Below, in pieces: positions 24,363 through 32,096 of a DNA stretch of 64,000 nucleotides. The stretch's first letter is position 1. Each line of letters begins with the position of its first letter. A model generated the notes under the pieces. That model saw only the letters and a program-made list of their open reading frames with translations, searched no databases and had not been told where the DNA came from. This DNA is from Rubrivivax sp. (GTDB lineage Bacteria; Pseudomonadota; Gammaproteobacteria; Burkholderiales; Burkholderiaceae). Where the stretch lies: positions 26,331 to 90,330 of the forward strand of contig JAEUOZ010000015.1 of NCBI GenBank assembly GCA_016790225.1, given 5' to 3'. Both the position numbers and the translations under genes were made by a program.

Positions 24363-27077
24363 ATGAACGATTGGGTGCATTCAGCAGTGGCGCCGGTGTC
24401 GGCCTTGGACGACACGGAGCCCCTGCGCCTCATCGGCCGGGACGATGCCCACCAGGCGCTGCTGTCGCTGCTGATGGGCTTCGATCCACAGGCGCCGCGC
24501 GGCGCCGTCGTGGTGTCCGAATCCGGGCTGGGCAAGACGGCCCTGCTGCGCGTGGTCGGCGCCAGCGTGCCCGGCCTGGTGTCGGCGCGGGCGCGCGTGG
24601 GCGACAAGCTGGTCCCTTTTTCCACCTTGACACGTCTGCTGCAGCAGCTGCACCAGGGCATGCCGCAGGCCTTCGACGAGATCGCCTGGCGTGAGCTCGG
24701 CGCGGTGATGCCGCCGGCGCTGGCGCCCGCAGCCACCGAGCCCGCGGCCGCCCAGGCCAAGCCGACGGGTCCCTTGCGTGCCGAGGCCGTGCTGCGTGTG
24801 CTGCGGCGAGCAGCGCCCGAACTGGTCGGCTGGATGCTGGACGATCTGCATCTGGCAGACGAATCCTCGCTCGAGCTGCTGACCGGTGTGATGTTGAACG
24901 GCGGGCCCACGGCCCAGCCCTGGGTGATCGCCTCGCAGCCGCCGGCCAGCGGTTCGGTGGCCGAAGGCCTGCTGGAAGCGGCAGCCGGGCTGGACGGTGT
25001 GCCGGCGCTGCTGCTCGGCCCGCTGGATCTGGCCCAGATCTTCGAGTGGATCACCGATTCGCCCCGGCGCCTGCTGGGTGCGGCGCAATCCGATGCGCTG
25101 GCCCTGCGCGCGCACGAGCTCACCGGCGGTGTCCCGCTGCACCTGAAGCTGCTGCTTCACCCGAACCGCCAGGCGACGCTGGATGGCGCGCATCTCGCGC
25201 AGCTCGCCGAAGGGCCTTCGCTGCCCAGCTTGAACGCACTGATCAGCGAACGGCTGGCCCGGCTGCGGCCCGCGACGCTGGCGGTGGCACGCGTCGCGGC
25301 CGTCACCGGGCAGGACTTCAGCTCCGACGCGGTGATGGACTTCACGGGCCTGAACCCGGAGGAGCTCGTCCAGTCCGTCGACGAAATGAGTGCGCTGGGG
25401 CTGTGGGAAGACGACGACTTTGCCCATGCGCGCATCCGCGAGGTCGCGCGCCAGGCCATCCCGGAGGCCATGGCACGCAGCGTTCACGCCCATTGCGCCA
25501 CCTGGCTGGAGGAGAACGGCGGCCAGGCCGCACGCATCGCCGCCCACTGGCAGGCGGCCGGACAGACCCTGCGCGCCGTGGCGCCGCTGCGCGCCGCCGC
25601 CGAACAGGCCCGCACGCTGGGCTGCCTGACCGAGAGCATGGCCTGCCTGAGCCGCGCGGCCGCACTGGCCGAAGAGAACGGACTCGTGGACGTGGCCTTC
25701 GACTGTTATGCCCTGGCCTTCGAGAGCCACACCGAGGCCGTGCGCCACACCGACGGCCTGAGCCTGCTGGCGCAGATGCAGCGGCTGGCGCAGACACCCG
25801 CCCAGCAGGCGCGCACGCTGACGCAGCGCACCTGGCACGCGCTGGTGCATGGTCAGCTCGACGAGGCGATTGCGCTGGGCGAGCAGGCCCAGGCCCAGGC
25901 CGAACCACTGGATGACGCGGGTCTGCTGGCTGCGGCGCGCCAATACCTGGGCACCGCACTGGGCGTGGCCGGGCAGCTGCAGCGGGCCTTGCCGCTGCTG
26001 CAGGCGGCCGAGCGCTGGGTGGCCACCGACGTGCCGCCCGCCGAACGCGCCAGCTTCTTCAGCAACCACGCAGCCGTGCTGGACAACCTCGGCCGCGCCG
26101 ACGAAGCGCGCGCCCTGCACCTGCGCGCCCTGACGCTGGCCGCGCGGCATTCCGACGCGTCGCACCGCGCGACGCTGCTGGCCAACTACGCACTGAGCCG
26201 GCTCGAAGCGGGCGATCCGCTGGGCGCGCGCGAGCTGGGCCAGAAGGCCCAGGCACTGATCGACAGCGGCGACGCCGAAGCCAGCGGCGCCGGCTTCGTG
26301 GCCGTGGTCATGGCCTCGGCCGAGCGTGCGCTGGGGCGTTATGCCCTGGCCATGGACTGGTGCGATCGGGCCGAGAAGATCCTGGCCGAACGCAACCCGG
26401 CGCGCATGGCGGTGGCGCACCTGCTGCGCGCCCATGTCTGGCTCGATCTGGGCCAGCACGAGCGTGCGCTCGCGCTGCTGGACAGCACCGGGCTGAACCT
26501 GTCGCGCGCGCTGCCGGCGCGCCACGCCGTGCGCTGGCTGCTGCTGCTGGCGCGGGCCCAGGCCCGCCAGGGCCAGCGCGCAGACGCGGCACTGGCCCTG
26601 GCGCGCGAGCGGCTGCCCGCCGAGGGATGGCCCGAACTGGCCCTGTGCGTGCAGATGGATGAAGCCCTGCAAGCTGCACGGCCTGCATCGGCGCGTTCCT
26701 TGGCCGAGGTCGCCATGGCCGCGCAGGCACAGAAGCTCTCCGCCATGGCGCTGAGCGCCTGGTTGCACGCCGCGCTGGCTGCAGCCGATGAGCCGGGCGA
26801 AGAGAACCTCGCCGGCCAGGCGGCCGAAGCCGCTCTGGCCCTGATGACCCAGGGCGTGGAACCGGTTCACGCCGACCGCGCGCTGCGCTGGCTGGCCCCG
26901 GCCTGCGGGCTGGCCGCCACCGGCGAGACGGTGCGTGCACGCGGCCTGCTGCTGCGCGGCCAGCAGTGGCTGGCCAGCACCGCCGCCGATCAGGTGCCAC
27001 CGGAATCGCGGCAGACCTTCCTCGACGTTCACCCGCTGAACCGCCGCCTGGGCGACACCCCCCTGCCGGCTGCCTGA
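24363..27077 (+). CDS. STAND-type AAA ATPase with helical repeats (LuxR/MalT-like architecture, no DNA-binding domain seen)
   Basis: A 904-residue protein. The N-terminal AAA_16-type ATPase starts with a short lead (LRLIGRDDAHQALLSLL). It has the Walker A SESGLGKTALL near residue 50 and a Walker B-like WMLDDLHLADESSLELL near residue 160. From about residue 370 to the end it is a superhelix of TPR-like repeats (for example ALGVAGQLQRALPLLQAAER and LDNLGRADEARALHLRALTL). MalT/LuxR-type STAND proteins end with a helix-turn-helix; here none is visible, so the output is unknown. It precedes a chemosensory-like gene set on the same strand, with a 180-base gap. ATG 24363 was chosen over an upstream ATG at 24324. 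Confidence 0.82.
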   Translation: MNDWVHSAVAPVSALDDTEPLRLIGRDDAHQALLSLLMGFDPQAPRGAVVVSESGLGKTALLRVVGASVPGLVSARARVGDKLVPFSTLTRLLQQLHQGMPQAFDEIAWRELGAVMPPALAPAATEPAAAQAKPTGPLRAEAVLRVLRRAAPELVGWMLDDLHLADESSLELLTGVMLNGGPTAQPWVIASQPPASGSVAEGLLEAAAGLDGVPALLLGPLDLAQIFEWITDSPRRLLGAAQSDALALRAHELTGGVPLHLKLLLHPNRQATLDGAHLAQLAEGPSLPSLNALISERLARLRPATLAVARVAAVTGQDFSSDAVMDFTGLNPEELVQSVDEMSALGLWEDDDFAHARIREVARQAIPEAMARSVHAHCATWLEENGGQAARIAAHWQAAGQTLRAVAPLRAAAEQARTLGCLTESMACLSRAAALAEENGLVDVAFDCYALAFESHTEAVRHTDGLSLLAQMQRLAQTPAQQARTLTQRTWHALVHGQLDEAIALGEQAQAQAEPLDDAGLLAAARQYLGTALGVAGQLQRALPLLQAAERWVATDVPPAERASFFSNHAAVLDNLGRADEARALHLRALTLAARHSDASHRATLLANYALSRLEAGDPLGARELGQKAQALIDSGDAEASGAGFVAVVMASAERALGRYALAMDWCDRAEKILAERNPARMAVAHLLRAHVWLDLGQHERALALLDSTGLNLSRALPARHAVRWLLLLARAQARQGQRADAALALARERLPAEGWPELALCVQMDEALQAARPASARSLAEVAMAAQAQKLSAMALSAWLHAALAAADEPGEENLAGQAAEAALALMTQGVEPVHADRALRWLAPACGLAATGETVRARGLLLRGQQWLASTAADQVPPESRQTFLDVHPLNRRLGDTPLPAA

Positions 27078-27083
27078 GCCTTC

Positions 27084-27113
27084 GGGCCGTTGGGCCGCTG
27101 GGCCGTTGGGCCG
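27084..27113 (+). repeat. Short GGGCCG tandem repeat
   Basis: Four 8-base units of the type GGGCCGTT or GGGCCGCT (the last cut to six bases) follow the stop of the STAND ATPase. It is a simple repeat that could vary in length by slippage; no function is evident. Confidence 0.75.
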
Positions 27114-27257
27114 ACACGCCCCGGCCCACCACACCGTGGCGGAAAAGAGCCCCAAGCACCGGCTTGTTCGGCCCGCCTCGGAAGGCCGCCTTTGCGCATC
27201 ATGCGACTTCCCTCACGCGGAAGGGGCGGCGCCGTGCCGGCCGCCCCCTCAACCGGC

Positions 27258-28124
27258 ATGACTGTCCTGCATCGCGTTTCCCTGGTCGGCTTCGGCAGCT
27301 TCGAACGCGCGACCTTCGACATGTTCTTCCGCATGGCGCAGCAGCGCGCGCGCCGGCCTTCGGCCCTGGGCGGCAGCCTCGCGCGGCAACGCGCCTATGT
27401 GCAGACGCCGTCGGCGGCCGAGGCAGACATCGTGCTCGTGGACGCTGAAGACAGCCAGGCCGTCGGCCAGGCCGCCGCCTGGCCCGGGCGCTGCCTGAGC
27501 ATCGGCGCGCGCGAGCCGGTGTCGGGCGCGGTGGCGCATCTGCGCCGGCCCTTGAACATGTCGCGCCTGCTCACGCTGCTGGACGAGCTGATGGAGAACG
27601 GCATGCGCCTGCCCGAGGCGCTGCACGCAGCGCCTGCGCAGCCTGCAATCGGCACCGCCGGCACCCGCAGCAGCGGGCCCGAGGCTGCGGACGAGGCCAC
27701 GGTCCTCGTGGCAGATGGCAGCGAGCTGGCCCGCAAGTTCATGATCCGCTGGCTCGGCCGCCATGGCCTGGCCGTGCGCGCCGTCTGCAGCGGCGAAGAA
27801 GCGCTGCAATGGGTCGCCCAGGGCCGCTTCGAGCTGGTCTTCCTGGACCTCACGATGCCCGGCATCGATGGCCTTCAGACCTGCCAGCTCATCAAGAAGC
27901 GCCCCTACCCCGCCGGCCAGCAGGCGCCCCGCGTGGTGATGCTCACGGCGCGCCATGGCGTGATCGACCGCGTGCGGGCCTCGCTGGCCGGCTGCGACGC
28001 CTTTCTCGGCAAGCCGCTGCACGAGGAATCGCTGCTGCGCCTGATCGAGCCGCTGCTGCGCAAGCGCAGCCCTCATCCCGCCGAGCGCGAATCCGCGCTG
28101 CCGAGCAGCATTCCCGGACCCTGA
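27258..28124 (+). CDS. Response regulator with degenerate plus canonical receiver domains (PilG/PilH-like)
   Basis: A 288-residue protein with two receiver-like halves. Residues about 5-115 (VSLVGFGSFERATFDMFFRM, ADIVLVDAED, HLRRPLN) follow a receiver pattern, but the Lys-Pro near the end is Arg-Pro and the acidic pocket is incomplete, so it is a pseudo-receiver. Residues about 150-275 form a true receiver: TVLVADGSELARKFM, phospho-Asp in LVFLDLTMPGIDGLQ, VVMLTA, and Lys in FLGKPLH. No output domain is present. It is probably the diffusible regulator of the chemosensory operon that follows; the CheW gene begins 22 bases downstream. ATG 27258 was chosen; 27201 is an alternative with an untypical N terminus. 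Confidence 0.87.
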   Translation: MTVLHRVSLVGFGSFERATFDMFFRMAQQRARRPSALGGSLARQRAYVQTPSAAEADIVLVDAEDSQAVGQAAAWPGRCLSIGAREPVSGAVAHLRRPLNMSRLLTLLDELMENGMRLPEALHAAPAQPAIGTAGTRSSGPEAADEATVLVADGSELARKFMIRWLGRHGLAVRAVCSGEEALQWVAQGRFELVFLDLTMPGIDGLQTCQLIKKRPYPAGQQAPRVVMLTARHGVIDRVRASLAGCDAFLGKPLHEESLLRLIEPLLRKRSPHPAERESALPSSIPGP

Positions 28125-28145
28125 AGAACCGACCGGAGCAGGACC

Positions 28146-28688
28146 ATGGCTGAGCTTTCACCTGACTTGACGATGGCCCGCCGGCGCGGCGCGGGCGAGC
28201 GCCCGGTGCGCGGCGACGCATCGGCAGCGGCGCACGGCACGGACCGGCTGGCCGGGCAGGCCATCCGCTGCGGGCGACTGAGCCTGGCCTGGCCCGAGGG
28301 CGTGGCCCGGGCGGTGATCGACTGCCCGCCGCTCAGCGCGGTACCCCATGCCGCTCGCTGGCTGGCCGGCGCAGCGCACATCGATGGCCGCATCGTCCCG
28401 GTACTGGACCTGGCGGCCTGGTTCGTGCCCGGCGGTCCCACCTCCAGCGCAGGCTCCTCGGCGCGACTGCTGCTGCTGGGCGACGGCGACGAGACCTCGG
28501 CGATCCTCTTCGAAGGGCTGCCGAGGGAGGTCCAGCTCACGGCCGCCGATCCCGGTGAGGCGCTGGGCTGCGAACCGGCGCTCAGCCCGTTTGTCATCGG
28601 CTATGCCGAGGACGATCCGGCCACCTGGATGCTGGACCACCTGGCCCTGATGCAGGCGCTGCAGGCGCGCCTGGGCGAAGGCAACTGA
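28146..28688 (+). CDS. CheW-like coupling protein (PilI-like)
   Basis: A 180-residue protein with a CheW domain: AVPHAARWLAGAAHIDGRIV followed by PVLDLAAWF is the typical central motif, and SARLLLLGDGDETSAILFEG fits the second sub-domain. An N-terminal extension of about 30 residues is disordered in character. CheW proteins bridge receptor and CheA kinase. Its place between a receiver protein and a receptor/CheA pair matches the pilG-pilH-pilI-pilJ-chpA order of twitching-motility chemosensory operons. Translation start at ATG 28146 has GGAGCAGG upstream. Confidence 0.85.
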   Translation: MAELSPDLTMARRRGAGERPVRGDASAAAHGTDRLAGQAIRCGRLSLAWPEGVARAVIDCPPLSAVPHAARWLAGAAHIDGRIVPVLDLAAWFVPGGPTSSAGSSARLLLLGDGDETSAILFEGLPREVQLTAADPGEALGCEPALSPFVIGYAEDDPATWMLDHLALMQALQARLGEGN

Positions 28689-28812
28689 AAGGCCTGCCGA
28701 ACCTGCAGGACACCACAAGCCGGTGCGCGCCGGGAACCTGCCGCCCCAGCGCCGCCGCACCCACCCCAACCCGACTTTCCCACTCCGCGAGCCCGACGCT
28801 CGCCTCACCACC

Positions 28813-29469
28813 ATGAAGCACACCGCCCGTCACCTCACCCTGGTCGCTGCCCTGAGCCTGGTCTCCCTCGCCGCTTCGGCGGGGCGCCCGCTGGCCGTGG
28901 ATGACGCCAATACCAATGACAAGGGCAAGGGCCACGTCGAGGCCTGGCTCACCAAGGCCGACGGCGTGAGCCTGTTCAGCATCGCCCCGGCCTATGCGGT
29001 GGGCGAAGGACTGGAGATCGGTGGCCTGCTCTCGCGCGAATCCAACTCCGGGCTGCGCGTCTCGGCCGCCCAGCTGAAGTGGCGCATCACGGCGAGCCAG
29101 GCCCAGGGCTGCAATGTCGCCGCGACGCTGGGCGTCACCCGGGCCAGCATCGGCGGAGCCAGCGCCAGCGGCAGCTACGTCACCGGCCTGGGCAGCTGCA
29201 ACTTCGGCCAACACGGCAGCGCGCACGCCAATCTGGGCATGACGCGTGTCAACGGAGGTGGCGGTACGGCAACCAGCTGGGGCATCGCCTACGAGCGCGC
29301 GTTCGGCGCGGTCACGCCGCACATCGAATGGTTCGGCTCGGAGGGCAGCAAGCCCACGCTGCAGATCGGCCTGCGCGGCCAGGTTGCGGACAACCTGCAG
29401 CTGGACGGCAGCGTCGGCGTCGTCGATGGCGAGACGATCTACTCGCTGGGCGTGAAGTTCACGTTCTGA
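28813..29469 (+). CDS. Small outer-membrane beta-barrel protein
   Basis: A 218-residue exported protein with a clear signal peptide (MKHTARHLTLVAALSLVSLA, cleavage near ASAG). The mature part alternates hydrophobic and polar residues in short strands, is rich in Gly, Ser and Thr, and ends in a C-terminal Phe (YSLGVKFTF), the usual outer-membrane barrel signal. No specific family is recognised. It lies inside a chemosensory-like operon, between the CheW and receptor genes, with 124 bases before and 46 after. Whether it is functionally part of that system is unknown. Confidence 0.8.
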   Translation: MKHTARHLTLVAALSLVSLAASAGRPLAVDDANTNDKGKGHVEAWLTKADGVSLFSIAPAYAVGEGLEIGGLLSRESNSGLRVSAAQLKWRITASQAQGCNVAATLGVTRASIGGASASGSYVTGLGSCNFGQHGSAHANLGMTRVNGGGGTATSWGIAYERAFGAVTPHIEWFGSEGSKPTLQIGLRGQVADNLQLDGSVGVVDGETIYSLGVKFTF

Positions 29470-29515
29470 CCGGCGGGCCCTCCCTTTGCGCCTGCCTGTG
29501 GGGCCGCTGTCGACC

Positions 29516-32017
29516 ATGAGCCTGGCTCGCAAGCTCTGGCTGGCTGCGCTCGGCCTGGCCCTGCTGCCGCTGGCCTTGATGGCAGGCGGGCTGTGGTTCG
29601 GCGTATCCGGGCTGGCCGGGGACGCCTCGCAGGCGCAACTGCATGCACGACTGGCCACCCTGCGCGAGGCGCAGGCCGAGCGTGTGCGCGAGGACATCGA
29701 GGGCCGCATCCTGGCCCTGCGCCTGATCAGCCAGAGCCCCGGCACCGCCCAGGCCCTGCGCGATCTGCGCGAGGGCTTCGAAGCTGCCCCGCGCGAAGAC
29801 AGCGGGCCGGCCGCACGCACGCGGCAGCTCGGCCTGCTGGAGCATGTGGCCCAGGAATTCAACAGCGACTGGCAGCGCCTGCATCCGGGCCGCCGGCCCC
29901 ACCTGGGCTCGCTGGCGCAGGATCTCAGCCCGCAGGCACAGCACCTGCAGTTTGCGTACGTCGCCGACAACCCGCACCCCATTGGCGAGAAACAACGGCT
30001 GCAGGCGGCCGAGGGCGGCGGCGCCTACCACCGCGCCCACGCGCAGCATCACCCCGCATTCGAGCGCGCCCGCCAGCAACTGGGCGTGCAGGATCTGCTG
30101 ATCATCGACAGCGCCAGCGACCGCGTCGTCTATTCCGTGGCCAAGGCGCTGGACTTCGGCACGCACGTGGGCGATGGCCTCACGGCCGACAGTGCGCTGG
30201 CGCAGGCCTATGCCCCGGTGCGTCAGGCCCGCACGCCCGATGCGGCTGCCCTCAGCAGCTTCCAGGACTATCTGCCGGCCTACGGTCAGACCGCGGCCTT
30301 CGTGGCGGTACCCATCTTCGAGGGCTCGCAGCAGGTCGGTGTGCTGGCGCTTCGCTACCCGGTGCAGCGGCTCACCACGCTGCTGCAGGCCTCGGGCGCC
30401 ACGGCCCGGCAGGCCCTGGGTGCCAGCGGCGAGAGCCTGCTGCTGGCCGCTGACGGCCGGCTGCTGAGCGAGCCGCGAGAGCTGCAGGAGCTGCCGCGCC
30501 GCGCGGCCTTCTACGAGCGATTGACCGAGCGCCTGCCGGCCGCGGCCCTGGGCCTGATGCGCGAGCGCCAGTCCGCCGTGGGCTTGTTGCGCGTGCCCAT
30601 GGACACCTGGCCTTCCGGCCCGCAGGGCCGCGGCGAGCTGTGGCCGCATGTCGACTACCGCGGCGTGCCCGCGCTGGGCACGGCGCTGCCGGTTTCCGTG
30701 GCCGGGCAGCAATGGACGCTGCTGACCAAGATCGATGCCGCCGAGGCCGAGGCCGCGCAGCTCGCACTGAACCAGGAGGCCGGCCAGCGCGTGGCGCTGC
30801 TGGCCAGCTTGCTGCTGCTGGCCACCGGGGCCGCGGTGGCCCTGTGCGTGCGCCGCTTCCTTGAGCCCCTGCGGCGCTGCACGGCCACGCTCTCGGCGAT
30901 GGCGCAAGGGCGCTCGCAGGCGCGCACCGGCCTGACGCAAGGCGACGAGATCGGCAAGCTCGGCCGCGCCCTGGACCGCCTGCTGGACGAGCGCCAGACG
31001 CTGCTGTCCCGCGCCGAGCACGATCAGGCGCAACTGCAGCAATCCGTGGTCTCGCTGGTGCGTACAGTCTTCCAGCTGTCGCATCGCGACATGACCGCGC
31101 GCGCCGGAGGCGACGAGGACGCCCTGGCGCCCTTGCGCGACTCGATCAACCAGCTGGGCGATCGCACCGGCAGCGCCTTGATCGAACTGCGGCGCCAGGT
31201 CGCGCAGGTTCAGGCCGCCAGCGAGGCAGCCGCCAGCCAGACCGAAGCGGAGATCGGCTCCCGCCACGCCGAGCGCCTGCGCACCGAAGCGCTGCGCCAG
31301 CGGCTGCACAGCCTGCTGCCGCTGCTGATCCGCAGCGTCAGCGGCCTGCAGTCTGCCCCGCCCGCCGCTCGCTCCATTGCGGGGCCCGCGGCAAGCGCGT
31401 CCGATCCTTTCCGGGCCGCCCTGCCGCTGCAGCCGCTGCTGCAAGCCTGCGATCTGCGTGTCAAACGGCTGGGGGAGCGCGCCCAGGGCCTGCAGGCCCT
31501 GGAGGACATGACGCGCGATCTGGCCGAGGGCGCCCGCATGATCGGCACCCACCTGCAGCTGCAATCCCTGCACGCCGCGCCCGACGGCGCGCCTTCCGGG
31601 CAGACGACACCGCCCTGGCGCGCCTGGGTGAACGCGGCCTGCCACACCGAGCAGGAGACCGGCCGCCAGATGCGCCAGCTCGTGAACGAGGCCCAGCGCG
31701 CCCAGCACGAGCTGAACCGGCTGGCCGAGGCGCTGCAGCTGCAGCCGCTGCCACCGGGCGCACGCGGATGGCCGCAGGCGGGCGCATCGCACTCGGCCGT
31801 GCCGGACACCCCCACACAAGCCTTGCTGGGGCCGCTGGCCGATGAGCAGCGGCTGTTGCTGGATGAACTGCGCACGGTGCTGGCGGACCTGGACGCCGCG
31901 TCCCCGGCGGCCCTGAACCGGCTGGACGAACAGGCGCGCAACGCCCAGGCCCTGCGCGAGAGCGCGCTGCGCCTGCGCGCCAGCGTGGACGATTTCAAGT
32001 TGCCTGAGCCGGCCTGA
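29516..32017 (+). CDS. PilJ/MCP-like membrane receptor with eroded signalling tip
   Basis: An 833-residue protein: first membrane helix (residues 8-30), a large periplasmic region of about 400 residues containing Cache-like sequence (VYSVAKALDFGTHVGDG, PVSVAGQQWTLLTKIDAAEA), then a second membrane helix (VALLASLLLLATGAAVALCV) and HAMP (RFLEPLRRCTATLSAMAQG...DEIGKLGRALDRLL). A coiled-coil follows. The segment RLGERAQGLQALEDMTRDLA followed by EGARMIGTHLQ aligns in pattern with the methyl-accepting signalling helix. The hairpin tip, which should read like AGEAGRGFAVVA, is instead a Pro/Gly/Thr-rich stretch. Contacts to CheW and CheA would therefore have to differ. ATG 29516 is preferred to 29486. 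Confidence 0.83.
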   Translation: MSLARKLWLAALGLALLPLALMAGGLWFGVSGLAGDASQAQLHARLATLREAQAERVREDIEGRILALRLISQSPGTAQALRDLREGFEAAPREDSGPAARTRQLGLLEHVAQEFNSDWQRLHPGRRPHLGSLAQDLSPQAQHLQFAYVADNPHPIGEKQRLQAAEGGGAYHRAHAQHHPAFERARQQLGVQDLLIIDSASDRVVYSVAKALDFGTHVGDGLTADSALAQAYAPVRQARTPDAAALSSFQDYLPAYGQTAAFVAVPIFEGSQQVGVLALRYPVQRLTTLLQASGATARQALGASGESLLLAADGRLLSEPRELQELPRRAAFYERLTERLPAAALGLMRERQSAVGLLRVPMDTWPSGPQGRGELWPHVDYRGVPALGTALPVSVAGQQWTLLTKIDAAEAEAAQLALNQEAGQRVALLASLLLLATGAAVALCVRRFLEPLRRCTATLSAMAQGRSQARTGLTQGDEIGKLGRALDRLLDERQTLLSRAEHDQAQLQQSVVSLVRTVFQLSHRDMTARAGGDEDALAPLRDSINQLGDRTGSALIELRRQVAQVQAASEAAASQTEAEIGSRHAERLRTEALRQRLHSLLPLLIRSVSGLQSAPPAARSIAGPAASASDPFRAALPLQPLLQACDLRVKRLGERAQGLQALEDMTRDLAEGARMIGTHLQLQSLHAAPDGAPSGQTTPPWRAWVNAACHTEQETGRQMRQLVNEAQRAQHELNRLAEALQLQPLPPGARGWPQAGASHSAVPDTPTQALLGPLADEQRLLLDELRTVLADLDAASPAALNRLDEQARNAQALRESALRLRASVDDFKLPEPA

Positions 32018-32096
32018 GGCACCCCAGCATGCGCATGCCGACCCCTTCCCAGACACCTCAGCAGCCGGCCCGACAGGCGCCGGGCAAGGCCTCACC

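Noticed and set aside
21711..24380. 889-codon open frame antisense to the TRAP permeases
   Set aside because: It is opposite conserved membrane-protein genes and consists mainly of His, Gln, Arg, Asp and Ala with no recognisable domain.
24381..27155. 924-codon open frame antisense to the STAND ATPase
   Set aside because: No domains, biased composition; the plus strand encodes Walker motifs and helical repeats.
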